Shown here in pieces: positions 17,608 through 26,836 of a stretch of DNA of 64,000 nucleotides. The notes under the pieces are model-generated. The model was not told the origin of the DNA. It searched no databases and saw nothing but the letters and a program-made list of their open reading frames with translations. Numbering within the stretch: the stretch's first letter is position 1; every line of letters starts with the position of its first letter. Position numbers and translations under genes: made by a program. Source of the DNA: Micromonospora craterilacus (GTDB lineage Bacteria > Actinomycetota > Actinomycetes > Mycobacteriales > Micromonosporaceae). The stretch spans positions 1 to 64,000 of the forward strand of contig NZ_POTY01000001.1 in NCBI RefSeq assembly GCF_003236315.1. Reading direction: 5' to 3'.

Positions 17608-19577
17608 CGCGAGGCCTCCCGAGCCTGGGTACCGAGGGCGAGGGTGTGTCGGCCGGGAGTGAGCCGCAGCTCCTGCTCCCGGGGGGTGCCGCCGCGGTCG
17701 CGCCAGCTCAGCTGCACGGTGACCGGGCCGGTCACGTTGCCGAGGCCGACCGAGACCTCGTTGCTGCGCCGCCCGGAGTGGCCGCTGCCGCCGTCGACCC
17801 GGTCGATCAGCACCCGTCCGTCCGGCGTGGTCACCCGGACCTGCGCGCCGACCACCGGCGATCCGGCACCGGCGAGCGGGTCGGTGGCCGGCGCCTGCTC
17901 GTGCAGCAGCCGCAGGGTGAGGTTGGCCCCGGTGTCCGGGCTGTCGTTGTGGTAGAAGACCGGCGCGTCCCACTGCCGGGCCACGGCGAAGTCGAGCCGG
18001 CCGTCGCCGTCGGCGTCGGCGATGGCGATGCCCCGGCTGGGCACCCGGTCGGCGAGCCCGAGCTCGACGCTCAGGTCCTCGTACCGGCCGTTGGCGCCCT
18101 GCACGTGGAAGGCCAGGTGCTGACCGCCGGCGATGTCGTCGCCCTGCTCGACCCGCGGCCACCACCGGGGGTTGGACAGCAGTTCGTCGTTGGCGGTGGC
18201 GGTCTCCTGCAACTGCGCCCAGCGGTTGACCTCGCCCTTGACGAAGCCGGCCGTCTGCACGATGTCCGGCCGGCCCCGGTTGGTGAAGTCGGCGATCTTC
18301 ACGTCCCAGCTCCAGCCGCTCCACGCCAGGCCCATCTCGGCGCTGCGGTCCTTCCACGGCGCCGTCCCGTCCAGCAGCGCCGCGCGCAGTTCGTCGACGT
18401 CCTTGGCGGTGTTCATGAAGGCGAAGTTGCTCTCCTGGATGCCGAACGACGTGGTGATGTTGCCGACGTACAGGTCGAACATGCCGTCGCCGTCGAGGTC
18501 GCCGAAGTCGACGCCCATGCCCTTGAACGAGTCGTGCCCGACCCGCTTGGACTTGGGCGTCAACCCGGGCAGCCCCTTGCTCTCCACCAGGGCGAAGGCG
18601 ATCTTGCCGGGCTCCGAACGGTTGTGCAGCATCCGGTCGGGCCCGAAGTCGTTGGCGATGTACAGCTCGGGGAGCAGGTCGCCGTCGACGTCGTTGGCGG
18701 CGGCCGCCAACGTCCAGCCCCGGGACACGTCCGTCGCGAAGACGTCCGGCACCTCGGCGTACGAGACGCTGGGCGCGGTGCCTGCGGTGCCGCCGGTGAA
18801 CCGGAGCATGTGGTCCTCGCCGCCGTTGAGGGCGTTGGACATCGACCGGTTCATCACCACCCCGCCGTTCTCGCCCGGATCGAGGACCGGGCTGTCCGGG
18901 AAGTAGTTGCCGATGTAGATGTCCAGGTTGCCGTCGCCGTCGAAGTCGGCCAGCGTCGCGGCGTTGGTGTTCCACTTCGGGCCGGTGTAGGTGGCTCCGG
19001 CGGGCACCCGGTCGGGCAGCAGCTCGACCGCCTGGTAGGCGTCCCGGGACAGGCCGGTCGCGTCGGCCCGGGCCAGGAACGCCACCGGCGTCCGGCCCCA
19101 GAAGTAGACCAGCAGGTCGGTGCGGCCGTCGCCGTTGAGGTCGCCGGGCAGGCAGCCCATCGGGGCGATGTGCGGGTTGGTCGGCAACGGTGCCAGGTCC
19201 AGCACGAACGGTTGGTAGCGGTCCGCGCCGACGGTCGGTGCCGGGGACACCACGACCTGGTCGATGCGGGGATCGGTGATGCACAGGTCGTTGGCGAGCC
19301 CGTCGCCGTCGAGGTCGTTGATCGCGATGCCCGCGCCCACCGAGGAGATCCACGCCGCCAGGTGCTGGTACGCGCCGTTCACCTGGCGGATCGACTGCTG
19401 TGGCAGACCGCCCGGCATGGACAGCGACAGGGGCGTGAACCGGTAGGGCTGGGACATCTCACGCCGCTCGTCGGCGCTCGCCTCCGGCAGCCGGACGACC
19501 ACGTAGGTGCCGATGAGCAGCACCATCGCGACCACCCCGGCCAGTTGCCGGCGGAGCACTCTCAATATTGTCGACAA
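17604..19577 (-). CDS. unbV: Enediyne-associated exported beta-propeller protein UnbV, 657 aa
   Basis: An N-terminal membrane anchor or signal (about residues 9-30, LAGVVAMVLLIGTYVVV) is followed by FG-GAP/VCBS-type blades with calcium-binding DxDGDG loops: NDLDGDGLAND, GDLNGDGRTD, ADFDGDGNLDI, GDLDGDGMFD and ADADGDGRLD. A C-terminal ASPIC/UnbV module (HSGRRSNEVSVGLGNV) closes the protein. It should sit outside or on the outer face of the membrane. UnbV occurs in enediyne cassettes but its function is unknown. The start is a TTG at 19577, preceded by GGGGAGG at good spacing; no better ATG/GTG allows the full signal segment. Confidence 0.92.
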   Translation of the reverse strand: MSTILRVLRRQLAGVVAMVLLIGTYVVVRLPEASADERREMSQPYRFTPLSLSMPGGLPQQSIRQVNGAYQHLAAWISSVGAGIAINDLDGDGLANDLCITDPRIDQVVVSPAPTVGADRYQPFVLDLAPLPTNPHIAPMGCLPGDLNGDGRTDLLVYFWGRTPVAFLARADATGLSRDAYQAVELLPDRVPAGATYTGPKWNTNAATLADFDGDGNLDIYIGNYFPDSPVLDPGENGGVVMNRSMSNALNGGEDHMLRFTGGTAGTAPSVSYAEVPDVFATDVSRGWTLAAAANDVDGDLLPELYIANDFGPDRMLHNRSEPGKIAFALVESKGLPGLTPKSKRVGHDSFKGMGVDFGDLDGDGMFDLYVGNITTSFGIQESNFAFMNTAKDVDELRAALLDGTAPWKDRSAEMGLAWSGWSWDVKIADFTNRGRPDIVQTAGFVKGEVNRWAQLQETATANDELLSNPRWWPRVEQGDDIAGGQHLAFHVQGANGRYEDLSVELGLADRVPSRGIAIADADGDGRLDFAVARQWDAPVFYHNDSPDTGANLTLRLLHEQAPATDPLAGAGSPVVGAQVRVTTPDGRVLIDRVDGGSGHSGRRSNEVSVGLGNVTGPVTVQLSWRDRGGTPREQELRLTPGRHTLALGTQAREASR

Positions 19578-19580
19578 GGG

Positions 19581-20549
19581 TCAGCACCTCCCCAAGGTCA
19601 CGAACTGCTCGGCGATCCGCTGCCGCCACACCAGGTAGGCCGGGACGGGCCCGTCGTGGTCGAGGCCGTCCAGCGCGGTCTGGGTGACCTTCGCCGCCTG
19701 CGCCGCAGGCGTGCCGCAGAAGACCTCGGTGGCGACCCCGGTGTGTTCCGTGGTCAGGCCGGCGCGCCCCCGGGCCTGGGCCGCGAACGCGCTGCCCTGG
19801 GCCATCGCCGGCGCGTGGGCCGCACCACGTACGGCCAGCCGGAGCAGCACCTCGCGGGAGGCGCCGCCGGCGTAGGTGGCGGCGAGGGCAGTGCCGCTGT
19901 ACAGGTCCTCGCGCCGCTCGGCGGGGAACCGGTCGATCGTGTCGGCCACCCGGTCCGGGTCGGCACCCGCCACGAACCACAGCGCCCGGCCGATGCCCTG
20001 ATCCACCACCTGACCGGTCCACCGCCCGGCGGGATCCCCCGGCCACGGCCCGACGTGGCCACGGTGGTGTTCCCGTACGTAGCGCGCGGTGTGGAAGTAC
20101 GCCTGGTGGAAGCCGTACCCGTCGAGGGCGAGCCAGCCCAGCAGGCGGTCGGTCGGCTGGACGGCCCGCCGACGCCAGCGCGGCAGCCGGGCCATCGCCC
20201 AGCCCATTCCGACGTGGACCATGTAGACGTGCCGGTCGGCCGGTCCGGCGAGGAAGCGGGCCACCCGGCTGCCGCCGGTCAGCCCGTCCAGAACGGCGAA
20301 GCCCATCGCCGCGCCCTCGTACGCGAAGCCGCGCATGTCCGGCTCGACGGTCTCGAGTCGGTCCGTGGTCTCGGCGGGACCGCGTTCGGCCATGGCGTGT
20401 CCGTAGCCGGTGAGGAAGTGGACGCCGACGGACTCCAGCCGCTCGCGGCTCGCCTCGTCCCGAGCGTGGAAACCTCGGGTGGCGAAGCTGGTCTCGGCCA
20501 TTGCCGGTGTCAGAAGGTATTGACGAATGGTTCGCCAATTGACGGGCAT
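19581..20549 (-). CDS. unbL: Enediyne-associated protein UnbL (DUF1702 type), 322 aa
   Basis: A soluble protein conserved in enediyne cassettes directly upstream of UnbV and UnbU; from memory it belongs to DUF1702. It starts MPVNWRTIRQYLLTPAMAET and contains FLTGYGHAMAER, GFAYEGAAMGFAVLDGL and MVHVGMGWAMARLP. No catalytic motif that I can name is present. The ATG at 20549 has AGGAGTACGCC upstream; an ORF extension to 20666 is not supported. First gene of the core operon unbL-unbV-unbU-calE8-calE7-calE6, divergent from the AraC-type regulator. Confidence 0.9.
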   Translation of the reverse strand: MPVNWRTIRQYLLTPAMAETSFATRGFHARDEASRERLESVGVHFLTGYGHAMAERGPAETTDRLETVEPDMRGFAYEGAAMGFAVLDGLTGGSRVARFLAGPADRHVYMVHVGMGWAMARLPRWRRRAVQPTDRLLGWLALDGYGFHQAYFHTARYVREHHRGHVGPWPGDPAGRWTGQVVDQGIGRALWFVAGADPDRVADTIDRFPAERREDLYSGTALAATYAGGASREVLLRLAVRGAAHAPAMAQGSAFAAQARGRAGLTTEHTGVATEVFCGTPAAQAAKVTQTALDGLDHDGPVPAYLVWRQRIAEQFVTLGRC

Positions 20550-20818
20550 GGCGTACTCCTGACGCGCGTCATCTGCAATGATTCCGACCCGGTCGACAAA
20601 TAGACTCCACGAAAAAAACTGGCCCCCCGACCGGAGCCTCCGTCGCCGTGCCAGTACCCAAACCATGTTTCACGGCGATCATCGGAGTTACTTCTCTCAT
20701 CTTGCTCGGCTGGTTCCCGAATTGCGGGACAACCACGGCACCCTGGGCATCAAGAAAACTTCAAGGACGACCGCGCACACTCCACAGCGGTGCCCGAACG
20801 ACTGCCCAGGGAGTTCTT

Positions 20819-21685
20819 GTGAAATCGACGCCAGGCGTTACGCGGAGCACGGTCGACCACTCCCGCGAGGCAGCCGCGGCGCGGGCCATCAACTACATGC
20901 GCGGTCATCTCGCCGAGCCACTCCAGCTGGCCGATCTGGCCCGGGTGGTCCCCTTCAGCCCGTTCCACTTCCACCGGCTCTTCCGGGACGTGACCTCGAT
21001 GACCCCGGCCCGGTTCCTCGCCGCGCTGCGGATGGCGGAGGCGCGCCGGATGCTGCTGCACTCCGGCCTTACGGTGACCGCGATCAGCGGTCACGTCGGC
21101 TACACCAGCGCCGGCACGTTCACCACCCAGTTCTCCCGCCTCGTCGGTACCTCGCCGGGGCACTTCCGCCAGCTGGCGCGGCTGCTGGCCGGGCGGCCCT
21201 GCCACGTACTCGCGGAGTCGCTGCGCAGGGTCACCACCGAGGTCATCCGTCCCCGGCTGACGCTGCACCTGCCGGACAGCGCACCCGGCGACCTCGTCCT
21301 GGTGGGCCTGCGGCCCCAGGGGGAGGCCACCGACTCGCCGACGGCCTGGGCGGTCTCGGCCGGTGGCGCGGGCGTGCCGGTGGTGGCCCGTCCCGGCGTG
21401 TACCACGCCCGGGCGGTCCTGGTCCGCAGTCACAGCACGGTGGCCCGTGCCCTGGTGGACGAGGAGCCCACCAGCTACCTGGTCGGCGCCGCGGACCTGC
21501 TGCTGCCCCGCGACGGCCGGGCGAGCGCCCGGATCGAGGTCGAGCCGCCCAGACCCACCGACCCGCCGGCGTTGGCGATCGGGCCGGTGTGCCGGCTGGT
21601 CGAGACGTTCACCGGGCGGTCCGGGTCGAACCGCTGGTCGGGACCGTCCCGACCGCTCGGTCGCCGCACGCTGGCCACCGCGTGA
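20819..21685 (+). CDS. AraC-family regulator with C-terminal GyrI-like domain, 288 aa
   Basis: The N-terminal 110 residues hold the two helix-turn-helix units of AraC proteins (LQLADLARVVPFSPFHFHRL and TAISGHVGYTSAGTFTTQFS, then SPGHFRQLA). The rest resembles a GyrI-like ligand-binding domain, as in Rob-type regulators. The GTG at 20819 follows GGGAG; the earlier in-frame ATG at 20648 would add a 57-residue tail without homology signs. It is transcribed away from unbL across a 269-bp intergenic region and toward calS8, so it is well placed to control both. The ligand is unknown. Confidence 0.85.
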   Translation: MKSTPGVTRSTVDHSREAAAARAINYMRGHLAEPLQLADLARVVPFSPFHFHRLFRDVTSMTPARFLAALRMAEARRMLLHSGLTVTAISGHVGYTSAGTFTTQFSRLVGTSPGHFRQLARLLAGRPCHVLAESLRRVTTEVIRPRLTLHLPDSAPGDLVLVGLRPQGEATDSPTAWAVSAGGAGVPVVARPGVYHARAVLVRSHSTVARALVDEEPTSYLVGAADLLLPRDGRASARIEVEPPRPTDPPALAIGPVCRLVETFTGRSGSNRWSGPSRPLGRRTLATA

Positions 21686-21761
21686 CCGGGCCGTACGGGC
21701 AACTCCGCACGGTGGTGACGGAACCACCAGGCCACGAACAGGAAGGCGGTGCCGGGCGATC

Positions 21762-23123
21762 ATGCCGTTCGTTCCCGACCTCGGCCGGGCGTCCCCGCTG
21801 AGGGTCGCCGTCGCCGGCGCCGGCTACGTCGGCACCTGCCTGGGTGTCGCTCTCGCCGAGCGCGGCGCCGAGGTGGTGGCGATCGACAGCGACCCCGCCA
21901 CCGTCGCCGACCTGCGGGCCGGCCGTTGCCGGCTGCCCGAGCCCGGCCTCGCCGCCGCCGTCGCCGACCTCACCGCCGCCGGACGGTTGACCGCGAGCAC
22001 GTCGTACGACGCGGTGACCGGGGTCGACGTGGTCCTGGTGACCGTGGGCACGCCGACCGACCCGCGGGGCGAGATGGTCGCCGACCAGCTCGTGGCGGCC
22101 TGCGAGCAGATCGCCGGACGGCTGCACGCCGGGCAGTTGGTGATCGTCAAGTCGACGGTCTCCCCCGGCACCACGCGGACCCTCGTCGCTCCCCTGCTGG
22201 AGCGCGGCGGGCTGGTGCGCGAATGCGACTTCGGGCTGGCCTTCTGCCCGGAACGGCTGGCCGAGGGGGTGGCCCTGGCCCAGGTGCGCGCCCTGCCGGT
22301 GGTGGTGGGTGGGATCGGTCCCCGTTCCGCCGCGGCGGCCGAACGGTTCTGGCGCTCCGCGCTGGGCGTCGACGTCCACCAGGTGCCGTCGGCCGAGGCT
22401 GCCGAAGTGGTCAAGCTGACCACCAACTGGTGGATCGACGCGAACGTGGCGATCGCCAACGAGTTGGCCCGGTACTGCGCGGCACTCGGCGTGGACGTCC
22501 TGGACGTGATCGGCGCGGCGAACACCCTGCCCAAGGGCGGCAGCATGGTGAACCTGCTGATGCCCGGGGTGGGTGTCGGCGGTTCCTGCCTGACCAAGGA
22601 CCCGTGGATGGCCTGGCGTGACGGTCGGCGCCGGGGCGTGTCGCTGCGGACGGTGGAGACCTCCCGGGCGGTCAACGACGACATGCCCCGCTACACCGCC
22701 TCGCTGATCGCCGACGAGTTGCTCAAGCTCGGCCGGGACCGGTCGGACACCACCGTCGCCGTGCTCGGCGCGGCGTTCAAGAACGACACCGGCGACGTCC
22801 GCAACACCCCGGTCCGGGGGGTGGTGTCGGCGCTGCGCGAGGCCGGGTTCCGGATCCGGATCTTCGACCCGCTGGCCGACCCGGCGGAGATCGCGGCCCG
22901 GTTCGACCTCACTCCGGCGGCGAGCCTCGACGAGGCGGTGGCCGGGGCGGGCTGTCTGGCCTTCCTGGCCGGGCACCGCCAGTTCCACGAACTCGACTTC
23001 GGTGCCCTGGCCACTCGGGTGGACAGCCCCTGCCTGGTCTTCGACGGGCGCATGCACCTGGCGCCGGCGCGCATCCGCGAGCTGCATCGGCTCGGCTTCG
23101 CCTATCGCGGTATCGGGAGGTGA
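21762..23123 (+). CDS. calS8: TDP-glucose 6-dehydrogenase CalS8, 453 aa
   Basis: A nucleotide-sugar 6-dehydrogenase: NAD-binding VAVAGAGYVGTCLG, the substrate loop FCPERLAEG, and the catalytic cysteine in VGGSCLTKDPW. It oxidises the C6 of TDP-glucose to the glucuronate in two NAD-dependent steps and starts aminopentose synthesis. Length equals that of CalS8 as I remember it. The ATG at 21762 gives the compact N-terminus seen in the family. It is followed after 4 nt by the decarboxylase gene calS9, forming the pathway pair. Confidence 0.92.
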   Translation: MPFVPDLGRASPLRVAVAGAGYVGTCLGVALAERGAEVVAIDSDPATVADLRAGRCRLPEPGLAAAVADLTAAGRLTASTSYDAVTGVDVVLVTVGTPTDPRGEMVADQLVAACEQIAGRLHAGQLVIVKSTVSPGTTRTLVAPLLERGGLVRECDFGLAFCPERLAEGVALAQVRALPVVVGGIGPRSAAAAERFWRSALGVDVHQVPSAEAAEVVKLTTNWWIDANVAIANELARYCAALGVDVLDVIGAANTLPKGGSMVNLLMPGVGVGGSCLTKDPWMAWRDGRRRGVSLRTVETSRAVNDDMPRYTASLIADELLKLGRDRSDTTVAVLGAAFKNDTGDVRNTPVRGVVSALREAGFRIRIFDPLADPAEIAARFDLTPAASLDEAVAGAGCLAFLAGHRQFHELDFGALATRVDSPCLVFDGRMHLAPARIRELHRLGFAYRGIGR

Positions 23124-23127
23124 GACG

Positions 23128-24117
23128 GTGCCAAGGTCTCTGGTCACCGGTGGCTTCGGCTTCATCGGCGGTCACGTCGTCCAGCGCCTGCTCGGGCGCG
23201 GCGACGAGGTCGTCGTCTACGATCCCGCCGATCCGCCGCCGGACCTGGCCGACGTGGCCGCCGGGGTCCGGCACGTGCGTGGCGACGTGCGCGACGCCGA
23301 GGCGCTGGCGACCGCCGCCGACGGCGTCGACGAGCTCTACCATCTCGCGGCGGTCGTCGGCGTCGACCGGTACCTCACCCGGCCGCTCGACGTGGTCGAG
23401 ATCAACGTGGACGGCACCCGCAACGCGCTGCGGGCCGGCCTGCGGGCCGGGGCCCGGGTGCTGGTCTCCAGCACCAGCGAGGTGTACGGGCGCAACCCTC
23501 GGGTGCCGTGGCGGGAGGACGACGACCGGGTGCTCGGCAGCACGGCGACCGACCGGTGGTCGTACTCGACGAGCAAGGCGGCGGCGGAGCACCTGACGTT
23601 CGCGTACCACCGGCAGGAGGGCCTGCCGGTCACCGTGTTGCGCTACTTCAACGTCTACGGCCCGCGCCAGCGGCCGGCGTACGTGCTGAGCCGGACCATC
23701 GCCCGGCTGCTGCGCGGCGACCCGCCGGTGGTGTACGACGACGGCCGGCAGACCCGCTGTTTCACCTGGGTGGACGAGGCGGCCGAGGCGACCCTGCTGG
23801 CGGCCGGACACCCCCGGGCGGTCGGCGAGTGTTTCAACATCGGCAGCAGCGTGGAGACGACCGTGGCCGAGGCGATCCGGCTGGCCGGCGTGGTGGCGGG
23901 GGTGCCGGTACCGGCGCAGACGGCGGACACCGGGGCCGGGTTGGGCACCCGCTACCAGGACATCCCGCGCCGTGTCCCGGACTGCGCCAAGGCCGCCGCG
24001 CTGCTCGGCTGGCGGGCCGAGACGCCCCTGGAGACCGGCCTGCGCGCGACCGTCGAGTGGGCCCGGCGCAACCCGTGGTGGACGGCGCAGGCCGACGACG
24101 GGCTGGTCGTCCGTTAG
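23128..24117 (+). CDS. calS9: TDP-glucuronate decarboxylase CalS9 (SDR fold), 329 aa
   Basis: An extended short-chain dehydrogenase: VTGGFGFIGGHVV at the N-terminus for NAD, Ser/Thr in SSTSEVYG, and the Tyr-Lys pair in WSYSTSKAAAEHL. This is the UDP/TDP-glucuronic acid decarboxylase and epimerase family, and the position 4 nt after calS8 fits decarboxylation of TDP-glucuronate to a 4-keto pentose for the calicheamicin aminopentose. The GTG start at 23128 has GGGAGG 8 nt upstream. A strong bidirectional hairpin follows. Confidence 0.9.
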   Translation: MPRSLVTGGFGFIGGHVVQRLLGRGDEVVVYDPADPPPDLADVAAGVRHVRGDVRDAEALATAADGVDELYHLAAVVGVDRYLTRPLDVVEINVDGTRNALRAGLRAGARVLVSSTSEVYGRNPRVPWREDDDRVLGSTATDRWSYSTSKAAAEHLTFAYHRQEGLPVTVLRYFNVYGPRQRPAYVLSRTIARLLRGDPPVVYDDGRQTRCFTWVDEAAEATLLAAGHPRAVGECFNIGSSVETTVAEAIRLAGVVAGVPVPAQTADTGAGLGTRYQDIPRRVPDCAKAAALLGWRAETPLETGLRATVEWARRNPWWTAQADDGLVVR

Positions 24118-24132
24118 ACCTGGGTGCGGCAT

Positions 24133-24174
24133 CCGTCTTCCCGGCCCGTGAGTGGTCCCGGGCCGGGAAGACGG
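24133..24174. terminator. Bidirectional terminator hairpin, calS9 / acyltransferase
   Basis: CCGTCTTCCCGGCCCG and CGGGCCGGGAAGACGG form a perfect 16-bp stem with a 10-nt loop. It sits between the convergent calS9 and acyltransferase genes. One of the strongest inverted repeats in the window. Confidence 0.8.
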
Positions 24175-24180
24175 AGGCGG

Positions 24181-25362
24181 TCAGGCCTGCTGGTGCAGGA
24201 CGGTGGCGGGACCGGAATCGAGGTCGGGCCGGCGGCCGGCGGTGCGGGCCTTGGCGTAGCGGCGGCGCAGCGGCTCCTCCACCCAGCGGTAGAGGCCGAC
24301 CGCGACGGCGGTCGACGCCAGCAGCATCGCGCCGGCGATCAGGAAGCCCGCCCCGGCGCCGAACCGCTGGTCCGCGCCGACCAGGTGCCGGATGATCAGC
24401 ATGATCGGGAAATGGATGATGTACAGCGCGTACGACGCGTCGCCCAGCATGACCAGCGCCCGGGAGCGCAGCACCCGTCCGCGGCCCTCCAGGTCCGCCT
24501 GGGCCAGGTTCGCGACCAGTGCGAACAGCGGCAGGAACAACGCGGCGCTGAAGATGAAGGTGAACGGCAGCATCGGTGTCACCAGGAAGGCGAGGATCGT
24601 TCCGGTGATCAGCTTCCAGCGGGCGACCCGTCGCCACCGGCCGGCCTGGACGATCCGCGCCAGCACCATGCCGAGCAGGAAGTTCAGCAGCCGCACCGGC
24701 GGGAAGGTGTAGACGAACCAGTACTCGTTGAGGTTGAACGGCAGCCAGCTCAGCTGGGGGGCGCCGGGCAGCAGCGGGCTCAGCGCCGAGATCAGCAGGA
24801 TCCCGCCGACGATCGCGAGGCACCACCGCCACAGCCGCTCGGTCGGGATGCGCAGGACCAGCGGCAGCAGCAACGGGAACAGCAGGTAGAAGAAGGCCTC
24901 GGTGGAGATCGACCAGGCCGGCGCGTTCAGGTAGAACAGGTAGTCCCAGGACGGCACCCACCCCTGCACCAGAAACAGGCTCGCCACCGCCGGTCCCGGC
25001 TCGAGGTCGGCGGAGAAGCCGCTGACCGGTGACGGCGCGGTGGCGATCAGGACGAACGCCACCGCGACGCCCCAGGCGAGTGCGTGCAGCGGCACGATCT
25101 TCCAGAACCGGCGGCGCCAGAACCGCCTGGCCGTGTCCCCCGCTGGTGCCGACCAGGTCAGGACGAAGCCGCTGAGGGTGAAGAAGGTGGCCAGGGCGGC
25201 CGACGCCAGCGGGGTGGTGAGCCCCAACCCGAGTTGCAGCGCGTCGTCGGCGAAGAGCTGGGAGGTGAAGATGAGGTGGACCGTCGCCACGGTGAGGGCG
25301 AGGAAGAAGCGGTATCCGGTAAGTGCTGGCAGCTGATGCGGTCGTGCGTCGGTGTGTGTCAC
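24181..25362 (-). CDS. Membrane acyltransferase (acyltransferase-3/OafA type), 393 aa
   Basis: About ten hydrophobic segments with the family start ALTGYRFFLALTVATVHLIF, FTLSGFVLTWS, the RRRFWKIVPLHALAW positive patch, WSISTEAFFYLLFPLLL, and a C-terminal ALYIIHFPIMLIIRHLV. These enzymes transfer acyl groups to sugars or antibiotics at the membrane. I set the start at the GTG at 25362 because GAGGAG lies 5 nt upstream; an ATG at 25410 would add 16 residues. No acyl sugar is present in mature calicheamicin gamma1, so it may act on an intermediate, give a congener, or protect. It lies next to the aminopentose genes. Confidence 0.82.
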   Translation of the reverse strand: MTHTDARPHQLPALTGYRFFLALTVATVHLIFTSQLFADDALQLGLGLTTPLASAALATFFTLSGFVLTWSAPAGDTARRFWRRRFWKIVPLHALAWGVAVAFVLIATAPSPVSGFSADLEPGPAVASLFLVQGWVPSWDYLFYLNAPAWSISTEAFFYLLFPLLLPLVLRIPTERLWRWCLAIVGGILLISALSPLLPGAPQLSWLPFNLNEYWFVYTFPPVRLLNFLLGMVLARIVQAGRWRRVARWKLITGTILAFLVTPMLPFTFIFSAALFLPLFALVANLAQADLEGRGRVLRSRALVMLGDASYALYIIHFPIMLIIRHLVGADQRFGAGAGFLIAGAMLLASTAVAVGLYRWVEEPLRRRYAKARTAGRRPDLDSGPATVLHQQA

Positions 25363-25589
25363 GTCGCTCCTCGGATGGGAAGGCCGCGCCGCCCGGTGAG
25401 TCCGTAACATTTCCGACTCATATCTGCCAACGAAACGGGATCAATCCGTCCGCCACGCAAATTTCCGGCACCTTGCGAATTGGTTGCAGCCAATGCGACA
25501 ATGACACGCCAACAATGGCGTGGTCACCGTCCTATCGGCCGGTTCGACGCTCCGGAAAGTGGTGGCTCGACGCCGAGGAGACGGTACGG

Positions 25590-26327
25590 TCAGCCCGTTC
25601 CCCGGGTGGCGTACCCACCGGTACGAGTAGCCACGAAAAGCCCCCGGCCGGTCAGCCAGCCCGCCTCGTACGAGCCCTCGCAGCCGGCGGCGGCGAACGC
25701 CTCCAGGTACTCCTCGCGAGTGAACATCGTGAGCAGACCGACCTGGCTGAACTCGCGGATTCCGGAGGCGTCACCCACCAGCCAACGCTCCTCCATCCGG
25801 GTCACCCGACCCTGCCGGGTGGAGCGCGAGACCCGGGCCACCGTACGGTCCGGCTCCCGCACCAGGTCGCCGCCGACGTAGCCGTCGATGAACTGCTCCG
25901 GGAACCACCACGGCTCCAGCACCAGCACGCCCCCCGGCGTGAGGTGCGCGGCCATCGCGGCGACGGCGGCCCGCATCTCGGCCAGCGTGCCGAGAAAGTT
26001 GATCGCGGTGAACAGGCAGGTCACCGCGTCGAAGGTGACGCCGAGACGGAAGTCGCGCATGTCACCGGCGTGCAGCGGCACCCTGGGCAGCCGGCGACGG
26101 GCCAGTTCCAGCATGGGCGGGGCCAGTTCGACGCCCTCGACGTGAGCGAACCGGCCGGCGAACGTCTCCAGGTGCGCCCCGGTGCCGCAGCCGACGTCGA
26201 GCAGCCGGGCCGCACCCGGACGCACGGCGAGAATCCGGTCCGCCACGTCGGCCGCCTCCGCCTGCCAGCTCTTGCCCCGGCCGCGGTACGCCGCCTCATA
26301 CACCTCTGCGTGCTCCGGTCCGAACAC
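25590..26327 (-). CDS. Sugar N-methyltransferase-like SAM enzyme (DesVI/TylM1 type), 245 aa
   Basis: A class I methyltransferase with LLDVGCGTGAHLE, FDAVTCLFTAINFLGT and VLEPWWFPEQFIDGYVGGD, the pattern of TDP-aminosugar N-methyltransferases such as DesVI and TylM1. The GTG at 26327 (VFGPEHAEVYE) has GGAGG at 7 nt and matches the family start; a GTG at 26348 is the alternative. It probably methylates the amine of the aminopentose, the first step toward its N-ethyl group. It is separated by 262 bp (227 bp using the longer frame) from the acyltransferase gene and divergent from the ArsR-type regulator. Confidence 0.8.
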   Translation of the reverse strand: MFGPEHAEVYEAAYRGRGKSWQAEAADVADRILAVRPGAARLLDVGCGTGAHLETFAGRFAHVEGVELAPPMLELARRRLPRVPLHAGDMRDFRLGVTFDAVTCLFTAINFLGTLAEMRAAVAAMAAHLTPGGVLVLEPWWFPEQFIDGYVGGDLVREPDRTVARVSRSTRQGRVTRMEERWLVGDASGIREFSQVGLLTMFTREEYLEAFAAAGCEGSYEAGWLTGRGLFVATRTGGYATRGTG

Positions 26328-26393
26328 CAATCCCCCTCCCGGCGCCACCCGGGCTCACCGCCGGGCGGCGATCTGGATCGGCGTCGACGGAAC

Positions 26394-26443
26394 TACGACA
26401 GCCGAACCTGCCGCTTCTATAACCCCAGTCTGATATTGTCGTA
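26394..26443. promoter_or_regulatory. Possible operator in the methyltransferase/ArsR divergent region
   Basis: TACGACA (26394-26400) and TGTCGTA (26437-26443) form a perfect 7-bp inverted repeat 36 nt apart that ends directly before the GTG of the ArsR-type gene. CTATAA lies between the arms. Autoregulation by the adjacent regulator is possible; evidence is weak. Confidence 0.3.
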
Positions 26444-26446
26444 CCC

Positions 26447-26836
26447 GTGCACGCGTTCGACATCCTGGGTGACCCGGTCCGCCGGCGCATCATCGAGCTG
26501 CTGGCCGACGGTGAGATGTCGGCCGGCGAGGTCGGCGCGATCGTGCAGCGCGAGTTCGGCATCTCCCAGCCCGGCGTCTCCCAGCACCTGCGGGTGCTGC
26601 GCGAGAACGGCTTCGCGACCGTGCGCCCGCAGGGCACCCGGCGGCTCTACGCCGTCGATCCGACGCCGCTGCAGGAGCTGGACCACTGGCTGGAGCGCTA
26701 CCGGGGCTTCTGGAGCCAGCGCCTCGACGCCCTGGGCACGGAGATCGCACGGGGTCGCATCCGGCGGCAGGCCGAGAGCGGCGAGGGGCGGGCTGGCCGC
26801 CGACCGCGCCGTCCGGCCGGCGACGCGGGCGACTAG
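26447..26836 (+). CDS. ArsR-family winged-helix repressor, 129 aa
   Basis: The sequence is the ArsR/SmtB winged helix: FDILGDPVRRRIIELLADGE, EFGISQPGVSQHLRVLRENG (recognition helix) and VRPQGTRRLYAVDP (wing). No cysteine metal site is visible, so it is likely of the type that pairs with SRPBCC or small-molecule systems rather than a metal sensor. A Arg/Gly-rich tail of about 25 residues ends the protein. GTG start at 26447, within 4 nt of an inverted repeat. A candidate controller of the resistance or sugar genes nearby. Confidence 0.85.
   Translation: MHAFDILGDPVRRRIIELLADGEMSAGEVGAIVQREFGISQPGVSQHLRVLRENGFATVRPQGTRRLYAVDPTPLQELDHWLERYRGFWSQRLDALGTEIARGRIRRQAESGEGRAGRRPRRPAGDAGD

Noticed and set aside
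17646-20603. 985-codon plus-strand frame
   Set aside because: Antisense to unbV and unbL; composition of a shadow frame.
25363-25410. ATG at 25410 as start of the acyltransferase
   Set aside because: The GTG at 25362 has an ideal GAGGAG spacing; the extra 16 residues do not resemble the family.
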